Assembly (NCBI GenBank): GCA_024640365.1
Contig: JAHEFE010000018.1
Span: 1-52,717, forward strand
DNA from: Woeseiaceae bacterium
GTDB lineage: Bacteria > Pseudomonadota > Gammaproteobacteria > Steroidobacterales > Woeseiaceae
Direction of reading: 5' to 3'
Length of the DNA stretch: 52,717 bases
The notes under the pieces are model-generated. The model saw nothing but the letters and a program-made list of their open reading frames with translations, was not told where the DNA came from and made no database searches. The position numbers and the translations under genes were made by a program. Positions 1 through 7,737 of this stretch are shown piece after piece (within the stretch, counting starts at the first letter, position 1; every line of letters starts with the position of its first letter).

Positions 1-2267
1 CGCAGAGCGTCGGTGGTGGTGGCGGCCTGGCGGGTGACAGCGGCTTCGGGCTGCTGAATGAGATCAAGGACGTTGCTCGCTGCTCGTATGTCGAAGGGGC
101 CAGTGGTGCAGAAGATGCAGCACTGCAGGAGTGCGATGCCTGGGCAGGCAGCGCTGGCGGCGATGGCTCCGGTGGCGCTATCGATATCGCGCATACCGGC
201 ACAATTGAAACGTTTGGCGATGTTGCGCACGGCATCTTCGCCCAGAGTTCCGGTGGTGCGGCAGACGACATCCGGCCATTAGTCATTAAACTGGACGAGA
301 ACGGTAATGTTGTTACCGAGCCACTGGTTGAAAACGGCAACCCGGTGCTTGATGAGTTCGGCGAGCCGGTCATGGTGCCGGTATGGGAAGAAGCGAGTGC
401 GCTGGTTACTGATCTCGCTGATCTCGGCGGGGATATCAACATTTCGATTCATGGCAACATACTTGTTAACGGTGCCTACGCGCATGGCATCTTCGCCCAC
501 AGCGCTGGGGGCGACGGCGCCGGCAACATCACCATCGACCTCCTCGGCGGCACGGTTCAGGGGGGCAGCAATTCAGGCGTCGGTGTCCGCTTCAAAGGGG
601 GTGCGACCAACACACTAAACAATTACGGCACGATCACCTCGCTCGATGGCCTGCTCGGCGACGCGATCTTCGCCGACACGGGCGATGAGACCATCAATAA
701 TTTTGGCACGATCATCGGCAATATCGATCTCGGCGTCGGCACCAACGCCCTCTTTAATAATGCCGGCGCTACGTTGAACTCCGGCGCGCTACTCTACCTG
801 GGTGAAGGCAATACGCTGACTAACGCTGGCGTTTTGTCTCCGGGCGGCGCCGGACAATTCGCGACGACTACGCTCAGCGGCAATTTTATCCAGGATACGT
901 CAGGCAGTCTCGTGGTGGACCTGGATCGGCTCGGTGGAACGGCCGACAGGTTCGACATTAGCGGTGCAGCTGAACTCGCCGGCACGCTGGATTTTGTCTT
1001 TGTTGATCCAGAGTTAATTGTTCCCAGCAGCGGACAAGTCACTATTCTGACCGCCGCGGACGGAATTACTGATTCCGGCATCAGTCTCGGATCACCGGCA
1101 TCTGCTGTCGCAAACTACGAGCTGCTGTTCCCTACGGCATCGGAAATGTTGCTGAGCTGGGACGTTAATTTCGCACCGGCAGGACTTAACAACAACGGTG
1201 CCGCGATCGGTGAATACATCAATGCGCTACAGACTGCCGGCGGTTCCAGCGGTACTGGCTCGGCAGTGGCGGCAATTTACGCATTACCAAATATCGAGGA
1301 ACTCAACACGGCTTACGGGCAGATGAGCCCGCAGGTCGTAGCCGACAACCATGCCTCCACACTGAACTCAAGCATGCGATTCAGCGATGTACTATTGAGT
1401 TGCAAAGTCCGTGACGGTGATTTTCGCTTTGTTCGTGAGGGGGATTGCGCCTGGCTGAGAGTAACAGTGCGGGGTCTATCGCGGGAGACTACGAATGAGA
1501 ACATGGGTTATGACGAAGATGCGTGGCAGGCGGCCGGTGGACTGCAAAAACGCCTGGACAATGACTGGGTGATTGGTGGTGCCTGGTCCTACGAAGACCG
1601 CAACCTGCAATTAGCTACCGGTACGTCGTTCAGCGAAGGTCGTCGTATGCAGGCTGGTATCGTTGTCAAAAAGCAAGCGGGCCCTTCATCCCTGTCTACG
1701 TCGTTCACAACGGGTTACGCCGATTACGAAAACTCCCGGGCGACGATTGATGGGTTTGTTGCAACCAGCGAGCAGCGCTCGTTATTCACCGCCGCACAAA
1801 TGCGCGGTGAGCGCACATTGGAGTTTGGCACGAAGTACATCAAGCCGCGTATTGACCTTGGGGTCGCACATTTCTTCAAGAATAAAGACGATGAGAATGG
1901 CTCCAGCAATCTAAACCTGAGCATCGAAGACTCGAGCGACACGTATGCTTACACACAGCTTGCGGTAGAGGTTGGTTCGGAGAGCATCCTGGACAGTGGC
2001 CTCATGATTCGGCCCAGCTTGGGCCTCGGGCTCACGCAATTCCTGACGAGTGCACAGCCTTCGGTAACAGCATCTGTCCTGGATGCGCCCACAGCTGCGG
2101 GTTCTTTCACCGTTTCCGGCGACGTGGATCGCACTTATGGCGATCTCGATTTGGGCGTCGATTTCCTGACTTCGTCTAACCTGGTGTTTCGCCTGAGTGC
2201 TTTTGGTCGCATTTCGAATACGACAACGGCGCATGGCGGAACCATCAAATTGTCCTTTCCATTCTAG
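1..2267 (+). CDS. Autotransporter with C-terminal beta-barrel, 5' end outside the window
   Basis: The reading frame is open from the first bases of the window, so the N-terminus and signal peptide are missing; the GTG at 345 is an internal codon. The first 250 or so codons form a Gly/Ser/Asn-rich passenger with recurring A-H-G-I-F-A and N-N-x-G-T-I motifs typical of beta-helical autotransporter passengers. The last roughly 280 residues alternate hydrophobic and polar residues and end in S-F-P-F, with the terminal Phe expected of an outer-membrane barrel recognised by BAM. The family role is type V secretion of a surface-exposed adhesin or enzyme; the passenger activity cannot be read. It ends 34 bp before the DUF4810 gene, so the three genes may share a transcript. 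Confidence 0.85.
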   Translation, partial: QSVGGGGGLAGDSGFGLLNEIKDVARCSYVEGASGAEDAALQECDAWAGSAGGDGSGGAIDIAHTGTIETFGDVAHGIFAQSSGGAADDIRPLVIKLDENGNVVTEPLVENGNPVLDEFGEPVMVPVWEEASALVTDLADLGGDINISIHGNILVNGAYAHGIFAHSAGGDGAGNITIDLLGGTVQGGSNSGVGVRFKGGATNTLNNYGTITSLDGLLGDAIFADTGDETINNFGTIIGNIDLGVGTNALFNNAGATLNSGALLYLGEGNTLTNAGVLSPGGAGQFATTTLSGNFIQDTSGSLVVDLDRLGGTADRFDISGAAELAGTLDFVFVDPELIVPSSGQVTILTAADGITDSGISLGSPASAVANYELLFPTASEMLLSWDVNFAPAGLNNNGAAIGEYINALQTAGGSSGTGSAVAAIYALPNIEELNTAYGQMSPQVVADNHASTLNSSMRFSDVLLSCKVRDGDFRFVREGDCAWLRVTVRGLSRETTNENMGYDEDAWQAAGGLQKRLDNDWVIGGAWSYEDRNLQLATGTSFSEGRRMQAGIVVKKQAGPSSLSTSFTTGYADYENSRATIDGFVATSEQRSLFTAAQMRGERTLEFGTKYIKPRIDLGVAHFFKNKDDENGSSNLNLSIEDSSDTYAYTQLAVEVGSESILDSGLMIRPSLGLGLTQFLTSAQPSVTASVLDAPTAAGSFTVSGDVDRTYGDLDLGVDFLTSSNLVFRLSAFGRISNTTTAHGGTIKLSFPF

Positions 2268-2301
2268 GTCGTCGATTGAATCTCACCATGGAGAACCGTG
2301 C

Positions 2302-2673
2302 ATGAAAATCCGTTGTTCAATAATCACTGCGACTGCGCTTTTGATCGTCCTGTCGCTATCGAACAACAGCTTCGCAGGCGATAGCACGACCTATTACTGG
2401 TCAAGCTACGAGAGCGACCTGTTCGACACCTACAACAACCCTGAGAACCTGAAGGAGTTCGAGGCGACACTGCTGCGAATCATTAACAAATCGGACACGT
2501 CGGGACGCAAGCCGCCCCCGGGTATTCTCGCGGAGTATGGCTACATCCTTTATCGCCGCGGGGACGCAAATGCGGCCATCCAGTACTTCCAGAGGGAAGC
2601 CGGCCAGTGGCCCGAATCCAGGATGTTCATGAATCGAGTGATTGCACATGTACGACAAGGAGCCGCTTCATGA
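2302..2673 (+). CDS. DUF4810 domain-containing secreted protein
   Basis: A 123-residue protein. The ATG at 2302 is preceded by GGAGAA and starts a clean signal peptide ending in S-F-A before G-D-S; the frame extends further upstream but only over the end of the previous gene. The mature part carries family features: Y-Y-W-S-S-Y-E near its start, P-P-P-G-I-L-A-E-Y-G-Y in the middle and W-P-E-S-R-M-F-M near the end, with TPR-like helices. DUF4810 proteins are normally encoded between a CsgG-like lipoprotein and a DUF799 lipoprotein; here the DUF799 partner follows with a 4-bp ATGA overlap, but no CsgG-like gene is seen upstream. The molecular function is unknown. Other members are lipoproteins; this one has no lipobox. 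Confidence 0.8.
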   Translation: MKIRCSIITATALLIVLSLSNNSFAGDSTTYYWSSYESDLFDTYNNPENLKEFEATLLRIINKSDTSGRKPPPGILAEYGYILYRRGDANAAIQYFQREAGQWPESRMFMNRVIAHVRQGAAS

Positions 2674-3470
2674 CTCGCGCGACAAGATTTACATTAGCAC
2701 TCGCGGTCTTCACACTCGTGAGCGGCTGCAGCTCCGGTCCCACCCGACCATCTTTTGATTTCGCACCATTTGTGGCCAGCAATCCGCGCTCGATTGTTGT
2801 GGCTCCTGTCGCCGGGCCCGACAAAACACCGGGCTGGGCACTTTCTATTATCGCGCAACCGTTAGCAGAACGAGGATATTACGTCCTGCCGGTGCGCATG
2901 ACCAACGAGATCCTGATCGGGTCTGGCTTCACACCCTTCCAACGTGAGGCCAAGGCTTGGATCGACATGAATACCGGATACGGCGGCCATGTCATCGCGA
3001 ATCGAGACTCGTATCAGGAAGCGATAGGTCAGCAGGCCATCAAGATAGCCGAATTCACGGGCGTTGACGCCGTTCTGTTCCTGCAGGTTCTTGACTGGAA
3101 TCACACGATCAACACGTCCGGGGGAGTCTTTTCAAACATGGTCGACGAGAAAATGGATCACATGGTTGGCATAGACTATCAACTGGTCGACAAGCAGGGG
3201 CAGACCATCTGGCGAGCCGATCGGCACTTTAGTTTCACTCGGGGTGGCGGAAACATTTTCACCGAAGTATGGAATGCCGCAACAAAACCAAGCGATGATC
3301 AAATTGACATGCTGCTCGCACGCGACGTGAATCGGGCGACTCTCGAGGGACGCAAAAGCAAGTTGAAAGTACTGTCTTTTTCTAATTCGACCACGATTCT
3401 GGTCGGACCATACCACCCACGCTACGAAGCAGATCGAGTCCAGCGGCGCCCGGTGCAAACTGACCTTTAG
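2670..3470 (+). CDS. DUF799 / GNA1162-family lipoprotein
   Basis: A 266-residue protein. The start at 2670 overlaps the preceding stop (ATGA) and gives a lipoprotein signal peptide with lipobox V-S-G-C (Cys20). The mature region has the GNA1162-type fold elements: an I-V-V-A-P-V strand, the segment R-G-Y-Y-V-L-P-V, and a conserved central part around T-G-V-D-A-V-L-F-L. Relatives are outer-membrane-associated lipoproteins, known as meningococcal surface antigens, that resemble the TolB/CsgG nucleotide-binding-like domain. It probably acts with the DUF4810 protein at the outer membrane. A strong terminator follows 58 bp after the stop. Its last codons are also the start of a duplicated segment (see 3451-3567). 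Confidence 0.82.
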   Translation: MTRATRFTLALAVFTLVSGCSSGPTRPSFDFAPFVASNPRSIVVAPVAGPDKTPGWALSIIAQPLAERGYYVLPVRMTNEILIGSGFTPFQREAKAWIDMNTGYGGHVIANRDSYQEAIGQQAIKIAEFTGVDAVLFLQVLDWNHTINTSGGVFSNMVDEKMDHMVGIDYQLVDKQGQTIWRADRHFSFTRGGGNIFTEVWNAATKPSDDQIDMLLARDVNRATLEGRKSKLKVLSFSNSTTILVGPYHPRYEADRVQRRPVQTDL

Positions 3471-3567
3471 CGGGTCGTACGACTTTGCGGAAGCGCCTCG
3501 GCGGGGATTCACGCTGGCTTCAGATACGAAAAGACCCCTTCACGGGGTCTTTTTGAATCTGGTGGCC
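3451..3567 (+). repeat. Diverged direct repeat, copy A
   Basis: This segment starts in the last codons of the DUF799 gene (GCAAACTGACCTTTAG), runs through a terminator and ends in GAATCTGGTGGCC. The same order of elements recurs at 3746-3861 with clear base-level similarity throughout. In copy B the final GGTGGCC is the 3' end of tRNA-Phe read on the plus strand; in copy A the tRNA is absent. Confidence 0.8.
3529..3555 (+). terminator. Rho-independent terminator after the DUF799 gene
   Basis: The stem AAAAGACCCC / GGGGTCTTTT has a TTCAC loop and ends in a run of T. The A-rich left flank lets it work in both directions. Confidence 0.85.
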
Positions 3568-3627
3568 GTCTCAATTGATTTGTTACAGTTAATTTCGGCG
3601 GATAAGCCTCTTTTAAGACGGCGGACC

Positions 3628-3695
3628 GATTCGTAAAGCGAATCAGGACGCACACAGTGCGCCCCGCAGGGGTGAGAATTGGCCAAAGCCAATTC
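3628..3695. other. Run of short hairpins between the two repeat copies
   Basis: Consecutive palindromes lie almost end to end: GATTCG/CGAATC (3628-3644), CGCAC-ACA-GTGCG, CCCC-GCA-GGGG, and an 8-bp perfect stem GAATTGGC-CAAA-GCCAATTC (3676-3695). No plausible gene covers the stretch. It may be a structured RNA, an old recombination site or a REP-like element; the sequence does not decide between them. Confidence 0.5.
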
Positions 3696-3745
3696 GAATC
3701 AATCGAACCCAGTTTGCCCACGCTGATGACAATAGGTTTATTCTC

Positions 3746-3853
3746 CGGCGCAAACTGACCTTTAGTACGTCACACAATCGTGCGAAAACGTCTCGGTGGT
3801 GGTTTCGCCTCGCGTCAGATACAAGAACGCCCCTTACGGGGCGTTTTTGAATC

Positions 3854-3861
<8 letters not shown>
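3746..3861 (+). repeat. Diverged direct repeat, copy B
   Basis: This is the second copy of the 3451-3567 segment. It keeps the former gene end (GCAAACTGACCTTTAG), the C-A-G-A-T-A-C stretch, a terminator-like hairpin and GAATCTGGTGGCC, where it runs into tRNA-Phe. The DUF799 gene end here is only a non-coding relic. Confidence 0.8.
3826..3848. terminator. Terminator-like hairpin beside tRNA-Phe
   Basis: The stem AACGCCCC / GGGGCGTT has a TTAC loop and TTT on its plus-strand side. It lies just beyond the 3' end of tRNA-Phe, which is on the minus strand; read in that direction the U-tract is weak (GTTCTTGT), so it may act mainly as a 3'-end processing or pausing structure. Confidence 0.6.
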
Positions 3862-3929
<68 letters not shown>

Positions 3930-3965
3930 ATATTTTCTACACTAGCTGGCCCTTGCGAGCGGGGT

Positions 3966-3994
3966 ATTAAACCGGGGTGACTCAGGCGAGTCAA
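3966..3994 (-). promoter_or_regulatory. Promoter of tRNA-Phe
   Basis: On the minus strand TTGACT is followed by exactly 17 bp and TTTAAT, about 35 bp before the tRNA 5' end. A GC-rich stretch (ACCCCGC) follows the -10 box, a discriminator type known from stringently controlled stable-RNA promoters. Confidence 0.75.
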
Positions 3995-4088
3995 GGGAAA
4001 ATGCCTCTAACTCATACGTTTACGGCAAATATCGCGCCTCAGGGCTGCTTTCTGCCCCAAACCCCTCCGAACGACCCGCCATCCGTGG

Positions 4089-5033
4089 CTAGGCCGGGAA
4101 AAAGTCTATGGGTTTGGTGGTCGTGACTATCGCCACATCCTTATCCTCAAACTGGAACATCTTGATGCGCTGTACCAGCTTGCGCTTCATTTCCTCATCA
4201 TCCAGCTCGCTCGACAGAATCTTGACGCTGGTTACCGCCCCCGAAGGTGCAATAGTCAGCTCCACGACCAATTTGCCCTGCAAGGTTGGATTGCGTCGCA
4301 GCGCTCGATTGTAGAGCGCGAAAATTGAGCCTTTGTTCTTGTCAAACACCAGCTCGATTTCTTCGCGACTCCGCGATGCCGCACCGCCACCTTTGACGAC
4401 CTGTGGGCCTGCATCGGCGAGACCATCAACCGGGCTAACTACTTGCGTCAGTGCACGACCTTCCAGTCCGCCACCACCGGTATTGCGGCTCATGCTCGAG
4501 GTACGAATGCCACCGCTGCCGGTACCTGCTGTTGAAGCAATAATGGAACGCTCAACCTTGGCAGCTTGACCTGCCCCCTGGCTGAGGTCCTGCGCTCCAA
4601 GTGCATTACTTACATTTGCGGTGTCGCGCAAATCTGCGAGTTGTGCGGCAAAAGGTAATAAACCGGACTTGGCCGCTTTCTCGCGTGCCTTGGCCCTGGT
4701 TTTCTCGGGCACGGGCTCTGGCTTGGGCTTCGCGACGGGTACAACTTCCTCGGGTTGCTTGACGACTGGTTCGACTTTCTTTTCTACGACCGGAGGTGGC
4801 GGTGGTGGTGCCTTTTTCTCCAGCAGTAATTTCGCAAAGCGCGGAGGCAAATCCTCAACCTTTGTGCGATCCAGTTCGGGCATTGGCATCCACGGCATGA
4901 TGATACAAAAAGCGAGTACGGCCAGCCCAAACTGTTTCAGCAGTTTGCGGAACTGTTCGTCCTGCTCCTGAGTCATCTCCCAGGGAAGTTGATAGGTTCT
5001 ATGAGTAACAATCACTGTTGCTGCACCTTTCAT
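4089..5033 (-). CDS. TonB-like energy transducer with AgmX/PglI C-terminal domain
   Basis: A 314-residue protein, last in the operon. A GGAA site precedes the start. One membrane segment lies at about residues 35-51 (L-A-V-L-A-F-C-I-I-M-P-W), followed by a Pro/Lys/Glu-rich periplasmic stretch (P-P-P-P-P-P-V-V-E-K-K) typical of TonB-like proteins and a Gly/Ser-rich linker. The last roughly 95 residues form the AgmX/PglI-type domain (F-D-K-N-K-G-S-I-F-A-L-Y-N-R-A-L, then L-V-V-E-L-T-I-A-P-S-G). In Myxococcus, AgmX (GltJ) is a gliding-machinery component. With the ExbB/ExbD genes immediately upstream, the likely role is to carry proton-motive energy across the periplasm to the TPR/outer-membrane parts of the complex. 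Confidence 0.85.
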   Translation of the reverse strand: MKGAATVIVTHRTYQLPWEMTQEQDEQFRKLLKQFGLAVLAFCIIMPWMPMPELDRTKVEDLPPRFAKLLLEKKAPPPPPPVVEKKVEPVVKQPEEVVPVAKPKPEPVPEKTRAKAREKAAKSGLLPFAAQLADLRDTANVSNALGAQDLSQGAGQAAKVERSIIASTAGTGSGGIRTSSMSRNTGGGGLEGRALTQVVSPVDGLADAGPQVVKGGGAASRSREEIELVFDKNKGSIFALYNRALRRNPTLQGKLVVELTIAPSGAVTSVKILSSELDDEEMKRKLVQRIKMFQFEDKDVAIVTTTKPIDFFPA

Positions 5034-5043
5034 GAGTTCCGAT

Positions 5044-5571
5044 TTACCAGCTCGATACCCTGGCGATTACTTCGCCGGGCTCCGGAGCCTCCTGGGTAAC
5101 GGCCAGAGAAATTTTTCCGTACTGCGCTGCAGTACAACTCGCCATGATTTTTTTCAGCAAGCTGTACGGCAACTCGCGGTCACCCATGATCGTGACTTCG
5201 CGATCTTCAACGCTGGCCTGAGTGTCTTTTATCTGCAAACGACTTGTCTGCAGTCGGAGTTCTTTCTCAAGTTCCGGGATAACGACTGCGTCCTGACTCA
5301 TCACTTTTTTCACATCAGCGACCAACCGGCCCTGTACGAGTACCTGGTCGGCTGTGACCATGACAACGACATTTTCCCGAGCTCTCTGCTCCGCATAAGA
5401 CTCTGGCAACTGCAGATCCTTGGCGTTCGGGAGCACTTCCACATCCTGCGAATTCACCAGCAGAAAGAAAACAAGAATGGTGAAAATATCCATGAGTGAG
5501 ATCAGATTAAGTGAGCCGCCACCATGGCGCTTGTGGTGCTTCTCCATCCGATTTGCTTTACGCGATTTCAT
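5044..5571 (-). CDS. ExbD/TolR-family protein (Asp-containing copy)
   Basis: A 175-residue inner-membrane protein. A basic, His-rich N-terminus precedes one membrane helix with the motif S-L-M-D-I-F-T-I-L-V-F-F-L-L-V; Asp28 is the proton-channel residue of ExbD/TolR/MotB-type stators. The remaining roughly 130 residues form the periplasmic domain, longer than in classical ExbD. It is the second of two adjacent ExbD genes, 10 bp before the TonB-like gene. By family it would form a proton-driven motor with the ExbB protein. Confidence 0.9.
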   Translation of the reverse strand: MKSRKANRMEKHHKRHGGGSLNLISLMDIFTILVFFLLVNSQDVEVLPNAKDLQLPESYAEQRARENVVVMVTADQVLVQGRLVADVKKVMSQDAVVIPELEKELRLQTSRLQIKDTQASVEDREVTIMGDRELPYSLLKKIMASCTAAQYGKISLAVTQEAPEPGEVIARVSSW

Positions 5572-5574
5572 TGC

Positions 5575-6078
5575 TCAACCTCCCTGTGCTAGCGGTGGCG
5601 CATCCCCGATCGAAATCTCGGGGAACAACTCGGCCCGGGAGAAATTGCCGGGCTCATCAATAGGGAAACTGCGAACGGCATCCATGACATGAACAAGAGC
5701 TTCGTAATCAACAGCCGGCTCCAGCAGCAGAGTTACAGCAAGTTGATCAGGGAAAGTGGCCTTCACACGCTTCAAATACGTGGTCAGCCCATTCAGGTCA
5801 TATTTTCCATCAAGCAAAGGCAGTCGACTCAGCACACCCGCATTGCGGTCACCGATTTCGAGCGCGTCAGCACGTACAGTTACCTCGAGCGCAAACTCGG
5901 GCTCATCTTCCGTCACGACCGAATCAGCCGTTGGAATATTCAGCTCAAGAATCGCGGTCTGTGAAAACACAGCGGTGATTAGCAGAAACGGTACGAGGAT
6001 CACCATCAGGTTCATAAAGGACGTGATGTTGAGCTCGGGCGCATCATGCTGCCGCCGCTTCTTCCATCGGCTTCTCAT
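5575..6078 (-). CDS. ExbD/TolR-family protein lacking the membrane Asp
   Basis: A 167-residue protein, paralogous in position and topology to its downstream neighbour. The single membrane helix reads S-F-M-N-L-M-V-I-L-V-P-F-L-L-I: Asn23 stands where ExbD/TolR proteins carry the proton-binding Asp. The periplasmic part follows. The gene overlaps the ExbB gene by 4 bp. Pairs of TolR-like proteins with one TolQ-like protein are known from the Myxococcus Agl motor (AglR with AglQ and AglS). The copy without Asp may be structural, while its sister conducts protons; that division is inference. Confidence 0.88.
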   Translation of the reverse strand: MRSRWKKRRQHDAPELNITSFMNLMVILVPFLLITAVFSQTAILELNIPTADSVVTEDEPEFALEVTVRADALEIGDRNAGVLSRLPLLDGKYDLNGLTTYLKRVKATFPDQLAVTLLLEPAVDYEALVHVMDAVRSFPIDEPGNFSRAELFPEISIGDAPPLAQGG

Positions 6079-6725
6079 GCCGCATACCCGTCGTCACGGC
6101 TTTCGAACACCGTATTAAGGAATTTAACCGAAGCCATTTCCAAGCTATCAACCAGCTCAGTGGTCTTGGTCTGCAACAATGTGTGCACCAACAACAACGG
6201 GATTGCGACCATCAAGCCGAAAGCCGTCGTGTTCATGGCGACTGAGATACTGGCCGACAACAAATCCGCTTTCTCGGCAGGATTCGCGCCAGATACCGCC
6301 GTGAATGCATTGATCAGACCGATAATCGTGCCGAGCAGACCGAGCAGTGTCGCCATGTTGGCAAACGTCGCCAAATAGTGAGTACGCTTCTCCAGGCGCG
6401 GCATGACCTCCATCAGGCTTTCTTCCATGGCCTTCTCAACATCATCGCGACGTCTGGCAACGGCCGTACGCTTTAAGCCATAGCTGAGAATTGTCGCAAT
6501 AGCCGCCGATGACTTCGCCGTCATATTGACCGCCTCAGTAAACTTATGCGCCTTGATGTAGGGCGCAACCTGATGCCACAGCGACTTGCTGCTAATGGTT
6601 GCACGGGTGAGATAAATCCACCGCTCAACGGCAATTGCCGCACCGAAAGCAAATACGATGACAATTGGATACATAAATATCCCGCCATCCTGAAAAAAAC
6701 CAACTACGCTGCTGTAAATTTGCAT
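6075..6725 (-). CDS. MotA/TolQ/ExbB proton channel family protein
   Basis: A 216-residue inner-membrane protein with a perfect AGGAGG site 9 nt before the ATG. A first membrane helix (about 15-33) is followed by a cytoplasmic stretch, then two helices around residues 115-140 and 155-185. The signature A-T-L-L-G-L-L-G-T-I-I-G-L-I and the S-I-S-V-A-M-N-T-T-A-F-G-L segment are diagnostic of TolQ/ExbB. It would assemble with the two ExbD proteins downstream as the PMF-driven motor of the complex encoded by this operon. Confidence 0.93.
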   Translation of the reverse strand: MQIYSSVVGFFQDGGIFMYPIVIVFAFGAAIAVERWIYLTRATISSKSLWHQVAPYIKAHKFTEAVNMTAKSSAAIATILSYGLKRTAVARRRDDVEKAMEESLMEVMPRLEKRTHYLATFANMATLLGLLGTIIGLINAFTAVSGANPAEKADLLSASISVAMNTTAFGLMVAIPLLLVHTLLQTKTTELVDSLEMASVKFLNTVFESRDDGYAA

Positions 6726-6769
6726 GGCTTGCGCCTCCTAAGTTCTAACGTTGCAAACTAAAAGAATAA

Positions 6770-7111
6770 TTACTTGTTGGCCGCTTTCGAATCGGTGGCC
6801 GACAACTGGTTGTAATAACGAATCTGACGCTTAAAGACTTCACGATCGATAGGCGCCAGCACTTCATCAAGTAAACTGTTTACTGGCAGTCCTGCCAGGT
6901 CGCTCATGCCCGCGTCTTTCCAGGGCACGATGTAGAGCACTTTCGGTAATTCCTGGTTGCCCGTAACCGCACTGCTATCCAACTGCAGCACGTCACGCTG
7001 CTCCGTCGTTTTTTTAGCGGCAGGTTTGGTCTCATCCGCCGCTGCGCTGCTCAACGAGAACATCAGCAACGGCAGCAGAAATAAAACTTTACGAATAAGC
7101 ATCACAATCAC
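6770..7111 (-). CDS. Small secreted protein of unknown function
   Basis: A 113-residue protein with a signal peptide (hydrophobic residues about 6-22, ending S-S-A-A-A before D-E), a Lys/Thr-rich linker and a compact C-terminal part with V-L-Y-I-V-P-W-K. I do not recognise the family. It lies between the TPR lipoprotein gene (4-bp overlap) and the ExbB gene, so it is probably a periplasmic accessory of the same complex. The V-P-W-K-D and L-P-V-N-S-L segments might be used to find homologues in similar clusters. Confidence 0.7.
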   Translation of the reverse strand: MIVMLIRKVLFLLPLLMFSLSSAAADETKPAAKKTTEQRDVLQLDSSAVTGNQELPKVLYIVPWKDAGMSDLAGLPVNSLLDEVLAPIDREVFKRQIRYYNQLSATDSKAANK

Positions 7112-7737
7112 CTGGCCTTCGCTGTCTGTGGCGGAGGTCCGATACGGGTTTCTAAATCAGCAACCCAGCGAGCAACCATTTCGTCGCTGCCATCGTTACT
7201 ACTTAGCCTCTGATAACCGCGATAATGCTCCAGTGCCGCAGGCAGATTTTGCAGATACAGGTCATACAAAACCCCAAGGTTGTACCAGGCATTGGCGTAA
7301 TCCGGATTCGACGCAATCGCGCTCTGCCACGCGCTCTCGGCACCGGCGAAGTCACCACTGCGACGCTTGAGCATACCGAGCCTGTTCAAAGCCACTGGGT
7401 TGGTGCTGTCGAGATCCAGCGCACGCTTGATCATCTGCATTGCTTCACTGTCCCGCTGCTGCTGGGCGTAAATACTGGCGAGGTTTATGTACGCTGCGGC
7501 ATAGTCGGGGTGCTTCTCAACAAAGGCCTCAAATTGTGCGGTCGCAGTTACAAAGTCGCCCGCCTCCAGTTGCATGAGTGCGGCGCTGTACTCGCGTTGC
7601 ACGGCAACCGGAATTACAACCTGCTCAGAGACGGCCTGCTCGTTTTGCATTTTCTCCGGTGCGGCACAGCCCACTACGGCGGTCAGCACCGCGAACGCTG
7701 CAAGCCTGACTAGCCGACTAGTAAAGTTCTGATACAT
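7108..7737 (-). CDS. TPR lipoprotein
   Basis: A 209-residue protein. The ATG at 7737 is preferred over the upstream one at 7764: it has GGAG upstream and begins a proper lipoprotein signal peptide with lipobox V-V-G-C. The mature part holds about four tetratricopeptide repeats (A-A-Y-I-N-L-A-S-I-Y-A-Q, N-P-V-A-L-N-R-L-G-M-L, Y-A-N-A-W-Y-N-L-G-V-L-Y). It overlaps the preceding 943-residue TPR gene by 20 bp, suggesting coupled translation. Position and type recall PilF/GltE-like TPR lipoproteins that support outer-membrane parts of envelope machines. Confidence 0.88.
   Translation of the reverse strand: MYQNFTSRLVRLAAFAVLTAVVGCAAPEKMQNEQAVSEQVVIPVAVQREYSAALMQLEAGDFVTATAQFEAFVEKHPDYAAAYINLASIYAQQQRDSEAMQMIKRALDLDSTNPVALNRLGMLKRRSGDFAGAESAWQSAIASNPDYANAWYNLGVLYDLYLQNLPAALEHYRGYQRLSSNDGSDEMVARWVADLETRIGPPPQTAKAR

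Noticed and set aside
3568..3745. A second tRNA gene after the first GGTGGCC
   Set aside because: No acceptor, anticodon or T-arm can be formed; only the CCA-end-like bases match.
4089..6725. Classical TonB-ExbBD iron uptake or Tol-Pal system
   Set aside because: There is no TonB-dependent receptor, TolA, TolB or Pal; two ExbD copies and the AgmX/PglI domain point elsewhere.
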